Source: Rubinisphaera margarita
GTDB lineage: Bacteria > Planctomycetota > Planctomycetia > Planctomycetales > Planctomycetaceae
Assembly (NCBI RefSeq): GCF_022267515.1
Contig: NZ_JAKFGB010000005.1
Span: 62,001 to 126,000, forward strand
Length of the DNA: 64,000 nt
Direction: 5' to 3'
In this document: in pieces, positions 43,068-51,647 of the stretch
How the letters are laid out: every line of letters begins with the position of its first letter
Numbering within the stretch: the first letter of the stretch is position 1
Position numbers and translations under genes: made by a program
Notes under the pieces: generated by a model
What the model saw: the letters and a program-made list of their open reading frames with translations, nothing else
Database searches by the model: none
What the model was told of the DNA's origin: nothing

Positions 43068-44543
43068 ATGTCGCAGCGCGCTCGCAGACTGGCAATTGCG
43101 CCGGCCCTGGTCTTCGTCTTTACGGTCGTTTTTGGACTGTGGAACGTTTCGACCGGTTACGGCCAGGAAACGCCCGAGGGGGCCAGTACGTCTTCTGTTA
43201 CGGGAGAATCACCCAGGGAAGTAGCGGCAGAGTCCGTCGCCGAGTTGACTGAATCGCCGGCGCCCGCAGAATTCAGCGAAGCCAACATGGCCTGGATGAT
43301 GATCTGCTCGGCTCTTGTGCTCATGATGACCGCTCCTGGTCTGGCTCTTTTCTACTGTGGACTGGTTCGCAAGAAGAACGTTCTGAGTGTGATGATGCAG
43401 TGCGTCACGCTGATGGGCATCATGTCCGTGCTCTGGGTGGTCGTCGGCTATTCGCTGGCCTTTGCTCCGGACATCATGGGCGGCTTCGTGGGCGGATTCG
43501 ATCATGTGATGCTCGACGGAGTCCTGCCAACCTGGAATGCGGAGACGGGGCAGATCGAAACCCCAGCGGCCGGGACGCAGATTCCGACGCTGCTGTTCGC
43601 TGTCTTTCAGATGATGTTCTTCATCATTACCCCGGGTCTGATTGTCGGGGCGTTTGCAGAACGAATGAAGTTCTCGGCCATGGTCGTCTATTCGATCCTC
43701 TGGGGACTGCTCGTTTACTGTCCGATCGCTCACTGGGTCTGGTCGGATAACGGCTGGTTGTGCGAATGGAACGAAGCCGCCGCCTTTCCGGCTCTCGATT
43801 TTGCCGGCGGAACCGTGGTTCATATCAGCTCGGGAGTCTCGGCTCTCGTGTGTGCTCTGATGGTCGGCGCCCGATACAACTATCAGAAAGAACCGATGCC
43901 GCCACATAACCTGACCTACACCTTCATCGGCGCCACGATGCTCTGGGTCGGCTGGTTTGGTTTCAATGCCGGAAGTGCCGTCGCCGCGAACACGCTGGCT
44001 GTGAATGCCTTCGCCGCAACGCATCTGGCTGCTTCCGCCGGGGTGATTGCCTGGGCAGGCATGGAATGGCTGACGATCGGTCGCCCGACGATTCTGGGAG
44101 CCTGCTCTGGAGCCGTCGCCGGTCTGGTTTGCATTACTCCCGCCAGCGGAGCGGTGACCGTTCCTTCGGCAATGATCATCGGACTGTGCGGGGGGCTCGT
44201 CAGTTTCCTGGCCTGTACGAAGCTTAAGAATGCCTTCGGATACGACGACTCGCTGGACGTCTTCGGCGTCCACGGGATGTCGGGGATCGTCGGTGCTTTG
44301 TTGACCGGGGTGTTTGCTTCAAAGAGCATCACCGGAGCCCGTGTCGGGCTGATCGAAGGCAATGGAGCTCAGATGGTCAATCAGGCGGTCAGTATTCTTG
44401 CCGCAGCCGGGATGGCGATTGTCGGAAGCGTCATTCTGCTCAAGTTGATCGACCTGACGATTGGGTTGCGTGTCAACGAAGAGAAGGAGATTCGGGGTCT
44501 CGATCTGACCGAACATGGCGAAGAAGGTTACATCTTCCTGTAA
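43068..44543 (+). CDS. amtB: Ammonium transporter
   Basis: This 491-residue protein starts with a cleavable signal-like segment (RRLAIAPALVFVFTVVFGLWNVSTGYG), then a ~45-residue Ser/Glu/Pro-rich stretch, then eleven transmembrane helices of the Amt/Rh fold. The pore twin histidines appear in GGTVVHISSG and DVFGVHGMSG. Other signatures are MTAPGLALFYCGLVRKKNVLSVMMQC and FIITPGLIVGAFAERMKFSAM. It imports ammonium. ATG 43068 follows AAGGA at 8 bases. The PII gene follows 142 bp on, and PII usually blocks AmtB when nitrogen is ample. A GC-rich stem-loop (44592-44619) lies between them. Confidence 0.96.
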   Translation: MSQRARRLAIAPALVFVFTVVFGLWNVSTGYGQETPEGASTSSVTGESPREVAAESVAELTESPAPAEFSEANMAWMMICSALVLMMTAPGLALFYCGLVRKKNVLSVMMQCVTLMGIMSVLWVVVGYSLAFAPDIMGGFVGGFDHVMLDGVLPTWNAETGQIETPAAGTQIPTLLFAVFQMMFFIITPGLIVGAFAERMKFSAMVVYSILWGLLVYCPIAHWVWSDNGWLCEWNEAAAFPALDFAGGTVVHISSGVSALVCALMVGARYNYQKEPMPPHNLTYTFIGATMLWVGWFGFNAGSAVAANTLAVNAFAATHLAASAGVIAWAGMEWLTIGRPTILGACSGAVAGLVCITPASGAVTVPSAMIIGLCGGLVSFLACTKLKNAFGYDDSLDVFGVHGMSGIVGALLTGVFASKSITGARVGLIEGNGAQMVNQAVSILAAAGMAIVGSVILLKLIDLTIGLRVNEEKEIRGLDLTEHGEEGYIFL

Positions 44544-44591
44544 GACTGTAAGCGTAGCCGCCATAGAATTCGAACTGTTGGACGAACAATT

Positions 44592-44619
44592 CCGGGCCGC
44601 CCCGCACGAGGGGCCCCGG
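44592..44619 (+). other. GC-rich stem-loop between amtB and glnB
   Basis: GCCCC/GGGGC with loop GCACGA forms the inner stem, bounded by CCGG on both sides. There is no T-run after it (GGTTTCTG), so it may attenuate or process the amtB-glnB message rather than end it. Confidence 0.4.
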
Positions 44620-44685
44620 TTTCTGATAACATACTCACAGGTTCCGTGCGCTCCGCGTATCCTGTGTCTCCACGGAGAAGACGAC

Positions 44686-45024
44686 ATGAAGAAGATTGAA
44701 GCTGTGATTCGCCACTTCAAGTTGGAAGAAGTGAAGGATGCGCTGACCCAGGTCGGCGTTCAGGGGATGACGGTCAGTGAAGTTCGCGGGTTCGGCCGAC
44801 AGAAAGGGCATAAAGAACAGTACCGCGGGGCGGAGTATACCGTCGATTTCATGCCCAAGGTGAAGATGGAAGTCGTAGTCGAAGACGACGCGGCCCGCAA
44901 CGTGATTGATACGATTCTGCGGACCGCACGGACCGGCCAGATTGGCGACGGAAAGATTTTCGTCACCGACCTGTCGGAAGCGATCCGTATTCGTACGGGT
45001 GAAACCGGAGAAGAATCGATCTGA
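44686..45024 (+). CDS. glnB: Nitrogen regulatory protein PII
   Basis: This 112-residue protein has the standard PII length. It opens MKKIEAVIRHFKLEEVKDAL. The T-loop tyrosine Y51 in QYRGAEYTVDFMPK is the site of uridylylation by GlnD. The TGQIGDGKIFV stretch is the ATP/2-oxoglutarate-binding B-loop signature. It senses nitrogen and energy and binds AmtB. Placed between amtB and glnD, it forms a self-contained sensing unit. A 207-bp gap to glnD holds an 8-bp inverted repeat GCCGCAGC/GCTGCGGC (45050-45095). Confidence 0.97.
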   Translation: MKKIEAVIRHFKLEEVKDALTQVGVQGMTVSEVRGFGRQKGHKEQYRGAEYTVDFMPKVKMEVVVEDDAARNVIDTILRTARTGQIGDGKIFVTDLSEAIRIRTGETGEESI

Positions 45025-45231
45025 CTCCGGCCTGTAATGAGGTCTGGTAGCCGCAGCTGATCCCGGAAGCTCTGCTCCCGCCGGACGGCTGCGGCCATCA
45101 CTATTCCCTCAGGCCAACACGGCATTCGTCTCGACTCGACGGAGCGCCGTCCATTATTTCATCGCGCACGATTCGAAGCTGGGAACCCACAGATTCACCG
45201 TCGCTCGTCGCTCGCGAGGGGGTTCCGCAGA

Positions 45232-47901
45232 ATGAATGAAGAAGCATTGTCTCAGCCTCTCTCGTCCAAGGCGCGCTGGCAGGCGACGTTGTCGGCGATC
45301 ATCGAAGCCTATCGCAAGCAGCAGATCGACGTCGATTCGACTCTGCAGAAGATCACGCAGGAGATGGATGCATTTATCCTCTCGCTGATCGAAATATCGA
45401 TGGAACAGATCCCGGAGCATTCCCGTGCCGGATTGAGTGAAGACGTTGCCGTGATTGCCGTGGGCGGCTACGGACGCGAGGAGATGTTCCCGTATTCCGA
45501 CGTCGATATTCTGATCACCTTCGATACCCATGGCGGGCCGATCGTCGAGCGGCTCAGTTCGGAGTTTGTTCGGCAATGCTGGGATTCCGGACTGAAACTC
45601 GGTCACGCGATCCGGTCCATCAACGAGACCGTCAGTCTGGCTCGCAGTGAATCGCAGGTCGCGACTGCTCTGGTTCAGACACGTCTGTTGTGGGGAAACG
45701 TGGAACTCCACACCCGATTGCGGACGCGGTTTGAGAGCTGGCTACAGAAATCCCGTCGGCCGTTTCTCGATCATTGTGAAGCATCACGAAAGAAGGAAGT
45801 TCAGGAAACCGCGCTGGCGGTTTATTCGCTGGAGCCGGACGTCAAACGTTCGCCGGGCACACTCCGCGATCTGCAGCTCCTTCGCTGGGTGGGATTTGCC
45901 CGCTACGAAGTCACCAGCTTCAGGGAGCTGGCGGCCTGCGGGGCGCTGAAGCCCGGGATCGCGGAGTCATTGATCGAGGCTCAGGCGTATTTCTCGACGA
46001 TTCGAATGAATCTGCACGTTCACGCCCGGCGGGCTCAGGATGTTCTTTCCCGACAGGAGCAACTGCGGTTGACCGATCAGGAGGGGATTTCTGACTACGA
46101 AGGTCAGCGAGCCGTCGAACGGTATATGCAACAGTACTTTCAGAAGGCGGACTTCGTCGCCCGTACGGCCCGCCGCTTCATCGAACTGAGTCGTCCGAGT
46201 ACGTTTCAGGAACGGGTCGCTGCTCGGATCTATCGACGGGTAATCAACGAGACCTACATCCTGCTCCATGGTCGATTGAACGTGGTCAGTCACAACGTTG
46301 GTCATGTCACTTCATCGCTCGAGAATATCCTGCACGCGTTTATCGTCGCCGCCGATTCCAAGGTGCGGCCCTCGTCACGACTGATCGAGTCGATTCGGCA
46401 CCGTGTCGGAGACTTGCCCAAAGAGGTCTCCCCAACGGCCTCCGCTCATTTTCTCAATCTGCTGAACCGAATCGGTTCGGTGGGAGGGATCGTCCGAGAT
46501 CTTTATGAATGCGGCGTTCTTGAAATTCTGGTTCCGCAGTTTACCCACGCCCGCGGTCTCCTGCAGTTCAACAACTACCACGCGTATACGGTCGATGAAC
46601 ACACATTCCGCGCCCTGGAGGCCATGGATGCACTTTCGCGTAATCCTGTCTACCGCCCGGTCTTTGTCGAACTCAAAAAAGCCTGGACGCTGAGTCTGGC
46701 GCTGTTACTACACGATCTGGGGAAGGGGTTTGAGCAGGACCATAGCCAGCTCGGGGCGCAGATCGCACGCTTGACTGGAACTCGGCTCGGGCTCGAATCC
46801 GATGATTCCCAGCAGATTGAACTGCTCGTGCTCGAACATCTCAGCATGTCGCTGCTGGCGTTTCGACGAGACACCTCTGATCCTGTCGTTGTCGCCCAGT
46901 TCGCGCGCACGGTGCAGAACATCGCCAATCTCCGGAAGCTGTATCTACTGACTGTCGCGGATATTCAGGCGGTCGCTCCGGGAGTTTGGACCGATTGGAA
47001 AGCGCAGTTGCTGACAGAGCTGTTCGATCGCACCCAACTGTCGTTGAGTGGAAAGTACGCCAAGCCCGATCTTGATCAGCAGCTCAAGGAAGCTAAGCGG
47101 CTCGCGGCTATTGAGTACGCTCGGCGGAATCCGGATTCAACGAACAGCGAGAAGCTGACCCGGGAACTCAATGCGATGCCGCAGAGCTATCTGTTGTCAG
47201 TGACGCCGGAGAACGTGGCCCAGGACATGACAACGGCCCTGCAGCTTGCAGGAGATGACCTGCAGATCATCGACCGGTACGATGAAGATACCGGAACACT
47301 GGAATTGACCATTATCACGCGGCAGCGGGGGTCTGAGCGTTGTTTCCATCGGATGACCGGCGTGTTGACCGCGGCTCATCTGTCGATTCTTTCCGCAGAC
47401 ATTTACACGAGCGACTCCGGATTCATTTTCGACCGCTTTCTGGTGCACGACTGCGATTCGGCTCTGCGTCCGCCGCCGAGTCGGCTGGAACGAATCCGCG
47501 AATATCTGACAGAAGCCGTGGCCCGTCCGATCTCCTTCGAGAAGCTTTTCCAGCAGCAGCGGCGCTATCAGCTGAAGTCGGAGCAGGAGCCCATTTCGAA
47601 TCAGAGACCGCGGGTTTCGATCGACAACGACACATCGCCGCATGCGACGATCATCGATGTCTTCGCTCACGACCGGCCGGGTCTGTTATTTACGGTTTCA
47701 AAGGCGATCTACGATCTTGATCTTTCCGTGACGCTGGCTCGCATCACAACGCATGTCGATCAGGTGGTCGACGTGTTCTATGTGACGGATCTCGATCAGA
47801 AGAAGATCCGCGAAGCCTACGTGTTGAAAGCGATCGCGAGTCGGCTGGAGCATGTGATCGAAGAGTTCGATCGTCACGGTTACCGGTTGTTTGTCTCGTG
47901 A
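45232..47901 (+). CDS. glnD: Bifunctional PII uridylyltransferase / uridylyl-removing enzyme
   Basis: This 889-residue protein has the full GlnD layout. The nucleotidyltransferase (about 55-260) has VGGYGREEMFPYSDVDILI with its D-x-D metal site. A helical linker region carries KRSPGTLRDLQLLRWVGFAR. The HD domain (about 460-620) has LALLLHDLGKGFEQDHS. Two ACT domains close the chain (about 680-760 and 800-885; the second is IIDVFAHDRPGLLFTVSKAI). It adds UMP to PII Tyr51 when glutamine is low and removes it when high. Directly downstream of glnB in the same direction, it makes this the complete control set for the ammonium transporter. GAGGGGG precedes the ATG at 45232. It converges with the glycosyltransferase gene, leaving 10 bp. 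Confidence 0.96.
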   Translation: MNEEALSQPLSSKARWQATLSAIIEAYRKQQIDVDSTLQKITQEMDAFILSLIEISMEQIPEHSRAGLSEDVAVIAVGGYGREEMFPYSDVDILITFDTHGGPIVERLSSEFVRQCWDSGLKLGHAIRSINETVSLARSESQVATALVQTRLLWGNVELHTRLRTRFESWLQKSRRPFLDHCEASRKKEVQETALAVYSLEPDVKRSPGTLRDLQLLRWVGFARYEVTSFRELAACGALKPGIAESLIEAQAYFSTIRMNLHVHARRAQDVLSRQEQLRLTDQEGISDYEGQRAVERYMQQYFQKADFVARTARRFIELSRPSTFQERVAARIYRRVINETYILLHGRLNVVSHNVGHVTSSLENILHAFIVAADSKVRPSSRLIESIRHRVGDLPKEVSPTASAHFLNLLNRIGSVGGIVRDLYECGVLEILVPQFTHARGLLQFNNYHAYTVDEHTFRALEAMDALSRNPVYRPVFVELKKAWTLSLALLLHDLGKGFEQDHSQLGAQIARLTGTRLGLESDDSQQIELLVLEHLSMSLLAFRRDTSDPVVVAQFARTVQNIANLRKLYLLTVADIQAVAPGVWTDWKAQLLTELFDRTQLSLSGKYAKPDLDQQLKEAKRLAAIEYARRNPDSTNSEKLTRELNAMPQSYLLSVTPENVAQDMTTALQLAGDDLQIIDRYDEDTGTLELTIITRQRGSERCFHRMTGVLTAAHLSILSADIYTSDSGFIFDRFLVHDCDSALRPPPSRLERIREYLTEAVARPISFEKLFQQQRRYQLKSEQEPISNQRPRVSIDNDTSPHATIIDVFAHDRPGLLFTVSKAIYDLDLSVTLARITTHVDQVVDVFYVTDLDQKKIREAYVLKAIASRLEHVIEEFDRHGYRLFVS

Positions 47902-47911
47902 ACCAGCGGTC

Positions 47912-48997
47912 TTAAGCAACGTTGCTGGCGAGCTGGTTTCTCGTCACCGCCTGTTGCACGGCCGACCAGACCTGAAACACGGACACAGCGGTGAGGCACT
48001 GCATGTGTCCGCTGCCGGAGAATGGACATTGCTTCCGGTAGCTGGCCGCGCAGGGGACTTTCGCCTGAACGAGCTGATGCTGCCCCCCGGCTGGGCCGGA
48101 ACGTTCCGCTGACGTACAGGTGAAAATCCCGACCACGGGCGTCCCGACGCCGGCCGCCAGATGCATCGGGCCGGAATCGTTCGACAGGACCAGAGCGGCC
48201 CGGCGGAGAACCTCGGCCAGTTGGGTCAGTGAAGTCTCCCCGGCCAGGTTGAGAACCTGCTGATGAGGTCGCTTTTCCCGCACGAGGCTGCACAGGTCCT
48301 CGGCTGCGTTTCGCTCGCCACGAGTGCCGACGACGATCAGATTCATGCCATACTCACGGAGAGCCCGGACGCCGATCTCGGCAAATGAAGGAATCGGCCA
48401 CCGTTTGGTTTCCCACATGGCTCCGGGATGAATCACGAGAAACGGACCGGAAACTCCACCAATCAGGGAATCGACCCGCTGACGATCCTGTTCCGAGAGA
48501 CCCGGAGAAACGGGAGCAGGGGAGCCGGTCTCGCCCAACGCTTCAGCAACCCGCCAGTAACGGGCGTGAGCGGGGACACCGCGTTCGGTTTCTGGCAGCA
48601 AACCATGACAGGCCAGATGAGAATATTCCCGAGCCGTCTGCAGTCCGACCCGCAGCGTTGCCCCGGTCGCTGCGGTCATTACCGCCGATCGCAACAGTCC
48701 CTGTAGATCGAGGCAAAGGTCGTAGCGGCCTTTTCGAAGTTCCCTCAACAGCCGGATCGACGCGGAGAATCCGCCTTTGCGTTCATAAATCAGGACCCGA
48801 TTGAGCAGCGGATGTCCTTCAAGCAGATCGACCAGTTCGCTGCGGATCACCCAGTCGATGGTCGCTCCGGGGAATCGCTGCTTCAACACCGGGAGCAGCG
48901 GCATCGTCTGAACGACGTCGCCGAGCGCACTTGGCTTGATAATCACGATCCGGCGCGGTTCGATCTCGTTGAGTAGATTGACGATACGAGAACTCAT
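47912..48997 (-). CDS. Glycosyltransferase family 9 (heptosyltransferase-like)
   Basis: This 361-residue GT-B enzyme shows RIVIIKPSALGDVVQTMPLLPVLKQRFP at the N-terminus, YDLCLDLQGLLRSAVMT in the middle, and the nucleotide-sugar site LVLSNDSGPMHLAAGVGTPVVGIF. It lies downstream of manA on the same strand (82 bp), so it may act on mannose-derived or heptose sugars in lipopolysaccharide. The acceptor cannot be assigned. A Cys-bearing tail (CAASYRKQCPFSGSGHMQC) follows the catalytic core, as in many GT9 proteins. No Shine-Dalgarno is visible before the ATG at 48997. A weak promoter-like pair (TTGCCG/TATCAT) is in the gap. Confidence 0.88.
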   Translation of the reverse strand: MSSRIVNLLNEIEPRRIVIIKPSALGDVVQTMPLLPVLKQRFPGATIDWVIRSELVDLLEGHPLLNRVLIYERKGGFSASIRLLRELRKGRYDLCLDLQGLLRSAVMTAATGATLRVGLQTAREYSHLACHGLLPETERGVPAHARYWRVAEALGETGSPAPVSPGLSEQDRQRVDSLIGGVSGPFLVIHPGAMWETKRWPIPSFAEIGVRALREYGMNLIVVGTRGERNAAEDLCSLVREKRPHQQVLNLAGETSLTQLAEVLRRAALVLSNDSGPMHLAAGVGTPVVGIFTCTSAERSGPAGGQHQLVQAKVPCAASYRKQCPFSGSGHMQCLTAVSVFQVWSAVQQAVTRNQLASNVA

Positions 48998-49079
48998 GGC
49001 TGGCGGACGATCGGTCAGAAAATAGGGGCGGAAAACGCGGAGGATGATAGTGGGAGTCTTTTCCCGGCGGCAAGATCAA

Positions 49080-50057
49080 TCAGGGAACCGCCGCGAGCAG
49101 GAATTCGCCAGGACTCTCCGATGTCGTATGAAGCCGGATTTCAGGTGAGGTTGCCGGAATCAACACGGTTGTGCCCGGTATGCATTCGATCCCGGTATCC
49201 GCTGTTTCCAGCCGAAGCGATCCCCGAAGGGTCATGAGAACTCGGCACTGTCCGGAGGAGGTCAGCGAGCATTCGTCGGCGATTCGGAATCTCTCGATCG
49301 CAAAGAACGATGACTGAACGAGCTGCTCGCGGCTGGTGCCGTCCTCTTCAGAAAGGAGCTTCGGAATGACCGGCGAAACCGGACCTGATTCGAAATCGAT
49401 GCAGCGCAACGACTCTTGAAGGTGCAATTGCCGCGGAATCCCCTCGGCATCGACCCAGTTCCAGTCGTGAATACGGAAGGTGAGGTCGCTCGACTGCTGG
49501 ATTTCCGCGACAAGCACGCCCCGGCCCAGCGCATGAATCGTGCCTGCGGGAATGAAGAAACAGTCGCCCGCCCGGGGAGTGACCTGATGCAGGCATTCGG
49601 CGACCTGATCCCGCTCGACGGCCTGCTCAAAAGCCGCACGGTCGATTCCCGCTTTCAGACCGGCATAGATGCAACTGCCCGGCTCCGCATCGATTACGAC
49701 CCAGGCTTCGGTCTTGCCATTCTCTCCGGTCATGAACTGTTCCGCCAGTTCGTCGTCGGGGTGCACCTGGACCGAAAGGGTGTCGTTGCAATCGAGATAT
49801 TTGATCAACAGCGGAAATTGAGCAGCGGTTCTGCCATTGCCGAAGAGTTCTTCCGCGTATTGTTGAACGAGCTCGGTGAGTGTCTTTCCAGCCAGCGGGC
49901 CCTCGGCGACGACGCTCTGATCGTCACCGTGGTCGCAGATCTCCCAGCTCTCAGCGTAGTTGGTTGCGTCTCCCAGCAGTTTGCCGAGTCGTTGGCCGAG
50001 CTTTCGACCGCCCCAGCGGGCCTGCTTAATGAGAGGTTGGAAAAGAATGGGTTCCAT
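49080..50057 (-). CDS. manA: Class I mannose-6-phosphate isomerase
   Basis: This 325-residue cupin is of the short bacterial type. The zinc ligands are visible: Gln and His in SVQVHPDDELAE, Glu in GKTEAWVVID, and His in PAGTIHALGRGV. The N-terminus is MEPILFQPLIKQARWGGRKLG. It interconverts mannose-6-phosphate and fructose-6-phosphate, feeding GDP-mannose for surface polymers. The ATG at 50057 has AGG at 8 bases. The frame is open further upstream, but that part covers the divergent promoter region. The GT9 gene follows on the same strand. Confidence 0.94.
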   Translation of the reverse strand: MEPILFQPLIKQARWGGRKLGQRLGKLLGDATNYAESWEICDHGDDQSVVAEGPLAGKTLTELVQQYAEELFGNGRTAAQFPLLIKYLDCNDTLSVQVHPDDELAEQFMTGENGKTEAWVVIDAEPGSCIYAGLKAGIDRAAFEQAVERDQVAECLHQVTPRAGDCFFIPAGTIHALGRGVLVAEIQQSSDLTFRIHDWNWVDAEGIPRQLHLQESLRCIDFESGPVSPVIPKLLSEEDGTSREQLVQSSFFAIERFRIADECSLTSSGQCRVLMTLRGSLRLETADTGIECIPGTTVLIPATSPEIRLHTTSESPGEFLLAAVP

Positions 50058-50198
50058 GAAAAGACCTGCAACGGAATCTGAGGCGGAATTGATTTCTGGT
50101 GGCCAGATTCTAGGGAACCGGTCCAGCGGCGAAAACACGAAGTCTAAGGGGAGGCGGCCGGTCCGTTGGGGACCGCATATGGTATCGCTCAATGAGAC

Positions 50199-50227
50199 TG
50201 CTATAATAGGAGTTGCTCAATCGAGCA
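50199..50227 (+). promoter_or_regulatory. Extended -10 promoter with inverted repeat, before the thiolase gene
   Basis: TGC-TATAAT (50199-50207) is a perfect extended -10 element, with no good -35, as such promoters allow. TGCTC-AATC-GAGCA (50214-50227) is a perfect 5-bp inverted repeat at the likely transcription start, a good place for a repressor. The GTG start is at 50271. Confidence 0.55.
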
Positions 50228-50270
50228 GACACCTTTCTTCCGACACCAGTGATTGACCCGAGGTGAAGCC

Positions 50271-51593
50271 GTGAACGATTCGACGCGAGCCGACTGTATC
50301 CAGCTCGATCCTCCGCTGGCAATTGTCTCGGGAATGCGAACGCCGTTCGTCAAAGCTCATGGAGCTTTGGCCAACTTCCCGGCCGATCAACTGGGCCAAC
50401 TGGCCGTGAAAGCGGCTCTGGAGAACATCTCGCTCCCGCCCGCGGAAGTCGACGAACTGGTGATGGGCTCAGTATCTGGCCAGAGCAATGCCGCGAACGT
50501 GGCGCGAGTCATTGCCCTTCGCTGCGGAATCCCTGAAGACCGCATTGCTCACACCGTGAACCGCAACTGTGCTTCGGGCATGGAATCGGTGATCGAAGCG
50601 TCGCAGATTATTCGTGAGGGGAGAGCCCAGGTGCTCGTCGCCGGCGGGACCGAGTCGATGTCGCAGATTCCCTTTCTGTATAACGAAGGGGCCAAAGCCT
50701 GGTTCATGCAGTTCCAGCGGGCGAAGTCCTGGTCCGACAAGCTGAGCCTGCTCAGTCAGGTCCGACCCGCCATGTTCAAACCGGTCCCGCAGATTCAACT
50801 CGGGTTGACGGACCCGGTGTGCGGACTGAACATGGGAGAGACCGCCGAAGTGCTCGCCGATGATTTTCATATTCCTCGAACCCGGCAGGATGAATTTGCT
50901 CTGGAGAGTCACCGCAGGTGCCTTCAGGCACAAGAGAAGGGCTTCTACAAGGACGAAATTCTCCTTATGTCAGGTCATCTGACCGGTTCTGCGCCTCTGC
51001 AGGAAGATCTGGGGCCGAGGAAGAGTCAGTCGATGGAGTCGCTCGGCAAGCTCAAGCCGGTCTTCCGCAAGCCGAACGGGACGGTCACTGTCGGCAACAG
51101 CTGCCCGATTACCGACGGAGCCGTGGGACTGGTCGTGATGTCGGCGGACGAGGCGAATCGCAGAGGACTGACTCCGCTCGGCTATCTGCATGCCTATTCG
51201 CTGGCGGGGCTGGATCCGAAACGGATGGGACTCGGACCAGTCTTCGCGATTCACAAGCTGCTTCGCGGCACCTCGAAGAAGCTGGACGACTTTGAACTCG
51301 TGGAGATGAATGAAGCATTCGCTGTGCAGGTGCTGGCCTGTGTGGAAGCAATGAAGTCAGCCGAATATTGCCGCACGGTGCTGGGCCGAGAGGAGCCGAT
51401 TGGCGAACTGCCGTTGAATCGCCTCAATGTAAATGGTGGGGCGATTGCCATCGGGCATCCCGTGGGAGCGACCGGCGCTCGATTGATTCTGACATTGCTT
51501 CGGGCCTTGAAGGATCGCGATCTGCAAACCGGTCTGGCGAGTCTGTGTGTTGGCGGCGGACAGGGAGCGGCGATGTGGCTGGAACGAGCCTGA
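50271..51593 (+). CDS. fadI: Thiolase (3-ketoacyl-CoA thiolase, FadI-like)
   Basis: This 440-residue thiolase has the acyl-accepting Cys in NRNCASGMESV, the His in GHPVGATGARL and the final Cys in SLCVGGGQGAAM. It is closer to FadI (436 residues) than FadA (387) in length and in stretches such as WSDKLSLL, GTVTVGNSCPITDGAV and PLGYLHAYSLAG. It splits 3-ketoacyl-CoA to acyl-CoA and acetyl-CoA. The GTG at 50271 is chosen because GAGGTG stands 7 bases before it. The FadJ-type gene follows after 54 bp, so the pair makes a beta-oxidation complex. Confidence 0.93.
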   Translation: MNDSTRADCIQLDPPLAIVSGMRTPFVKAHGALANFPADQLGQLAVKAALENISLPPAEVDELVMGSVSGQSNAANVARVIALRCGIPEDRIAHTVNRNCASGMESVIEASQIIREGRAQVLVAGGTESMSQIPFLYNEGAKAWFMQFQRAKSWSDKLSLLSQVRPAMFKPVPQIQLGLTDPVCGLNMGETAEVLADDFHIPRTRQDEFALESHRRCLQAQEKGFYKDEILLMSGHLTGSAPLQEDLGPRKSQSMESLGKLKPVFRKPNGTVTVGNSCPITDGAVGLVVMSADEANRRGLTPLGYLHAYSLAGLDPKRMGLGPVFAIHKLLRGTSKKLDDFELVEMNEAFAVQVLACVEAMKSAEYCRTVLGREEPIGELPLNRLNVNGGAIAIGHPVGATGARLILTLLRALKDRDLQTGLASLCVGGGQGAAMWLERA

Positions 51594-51647
51594 TCCAGTG
51601 AACTGCAGTGGACTGAATAGCTCTAACGCGAACGTCTGGAGAAGCAC

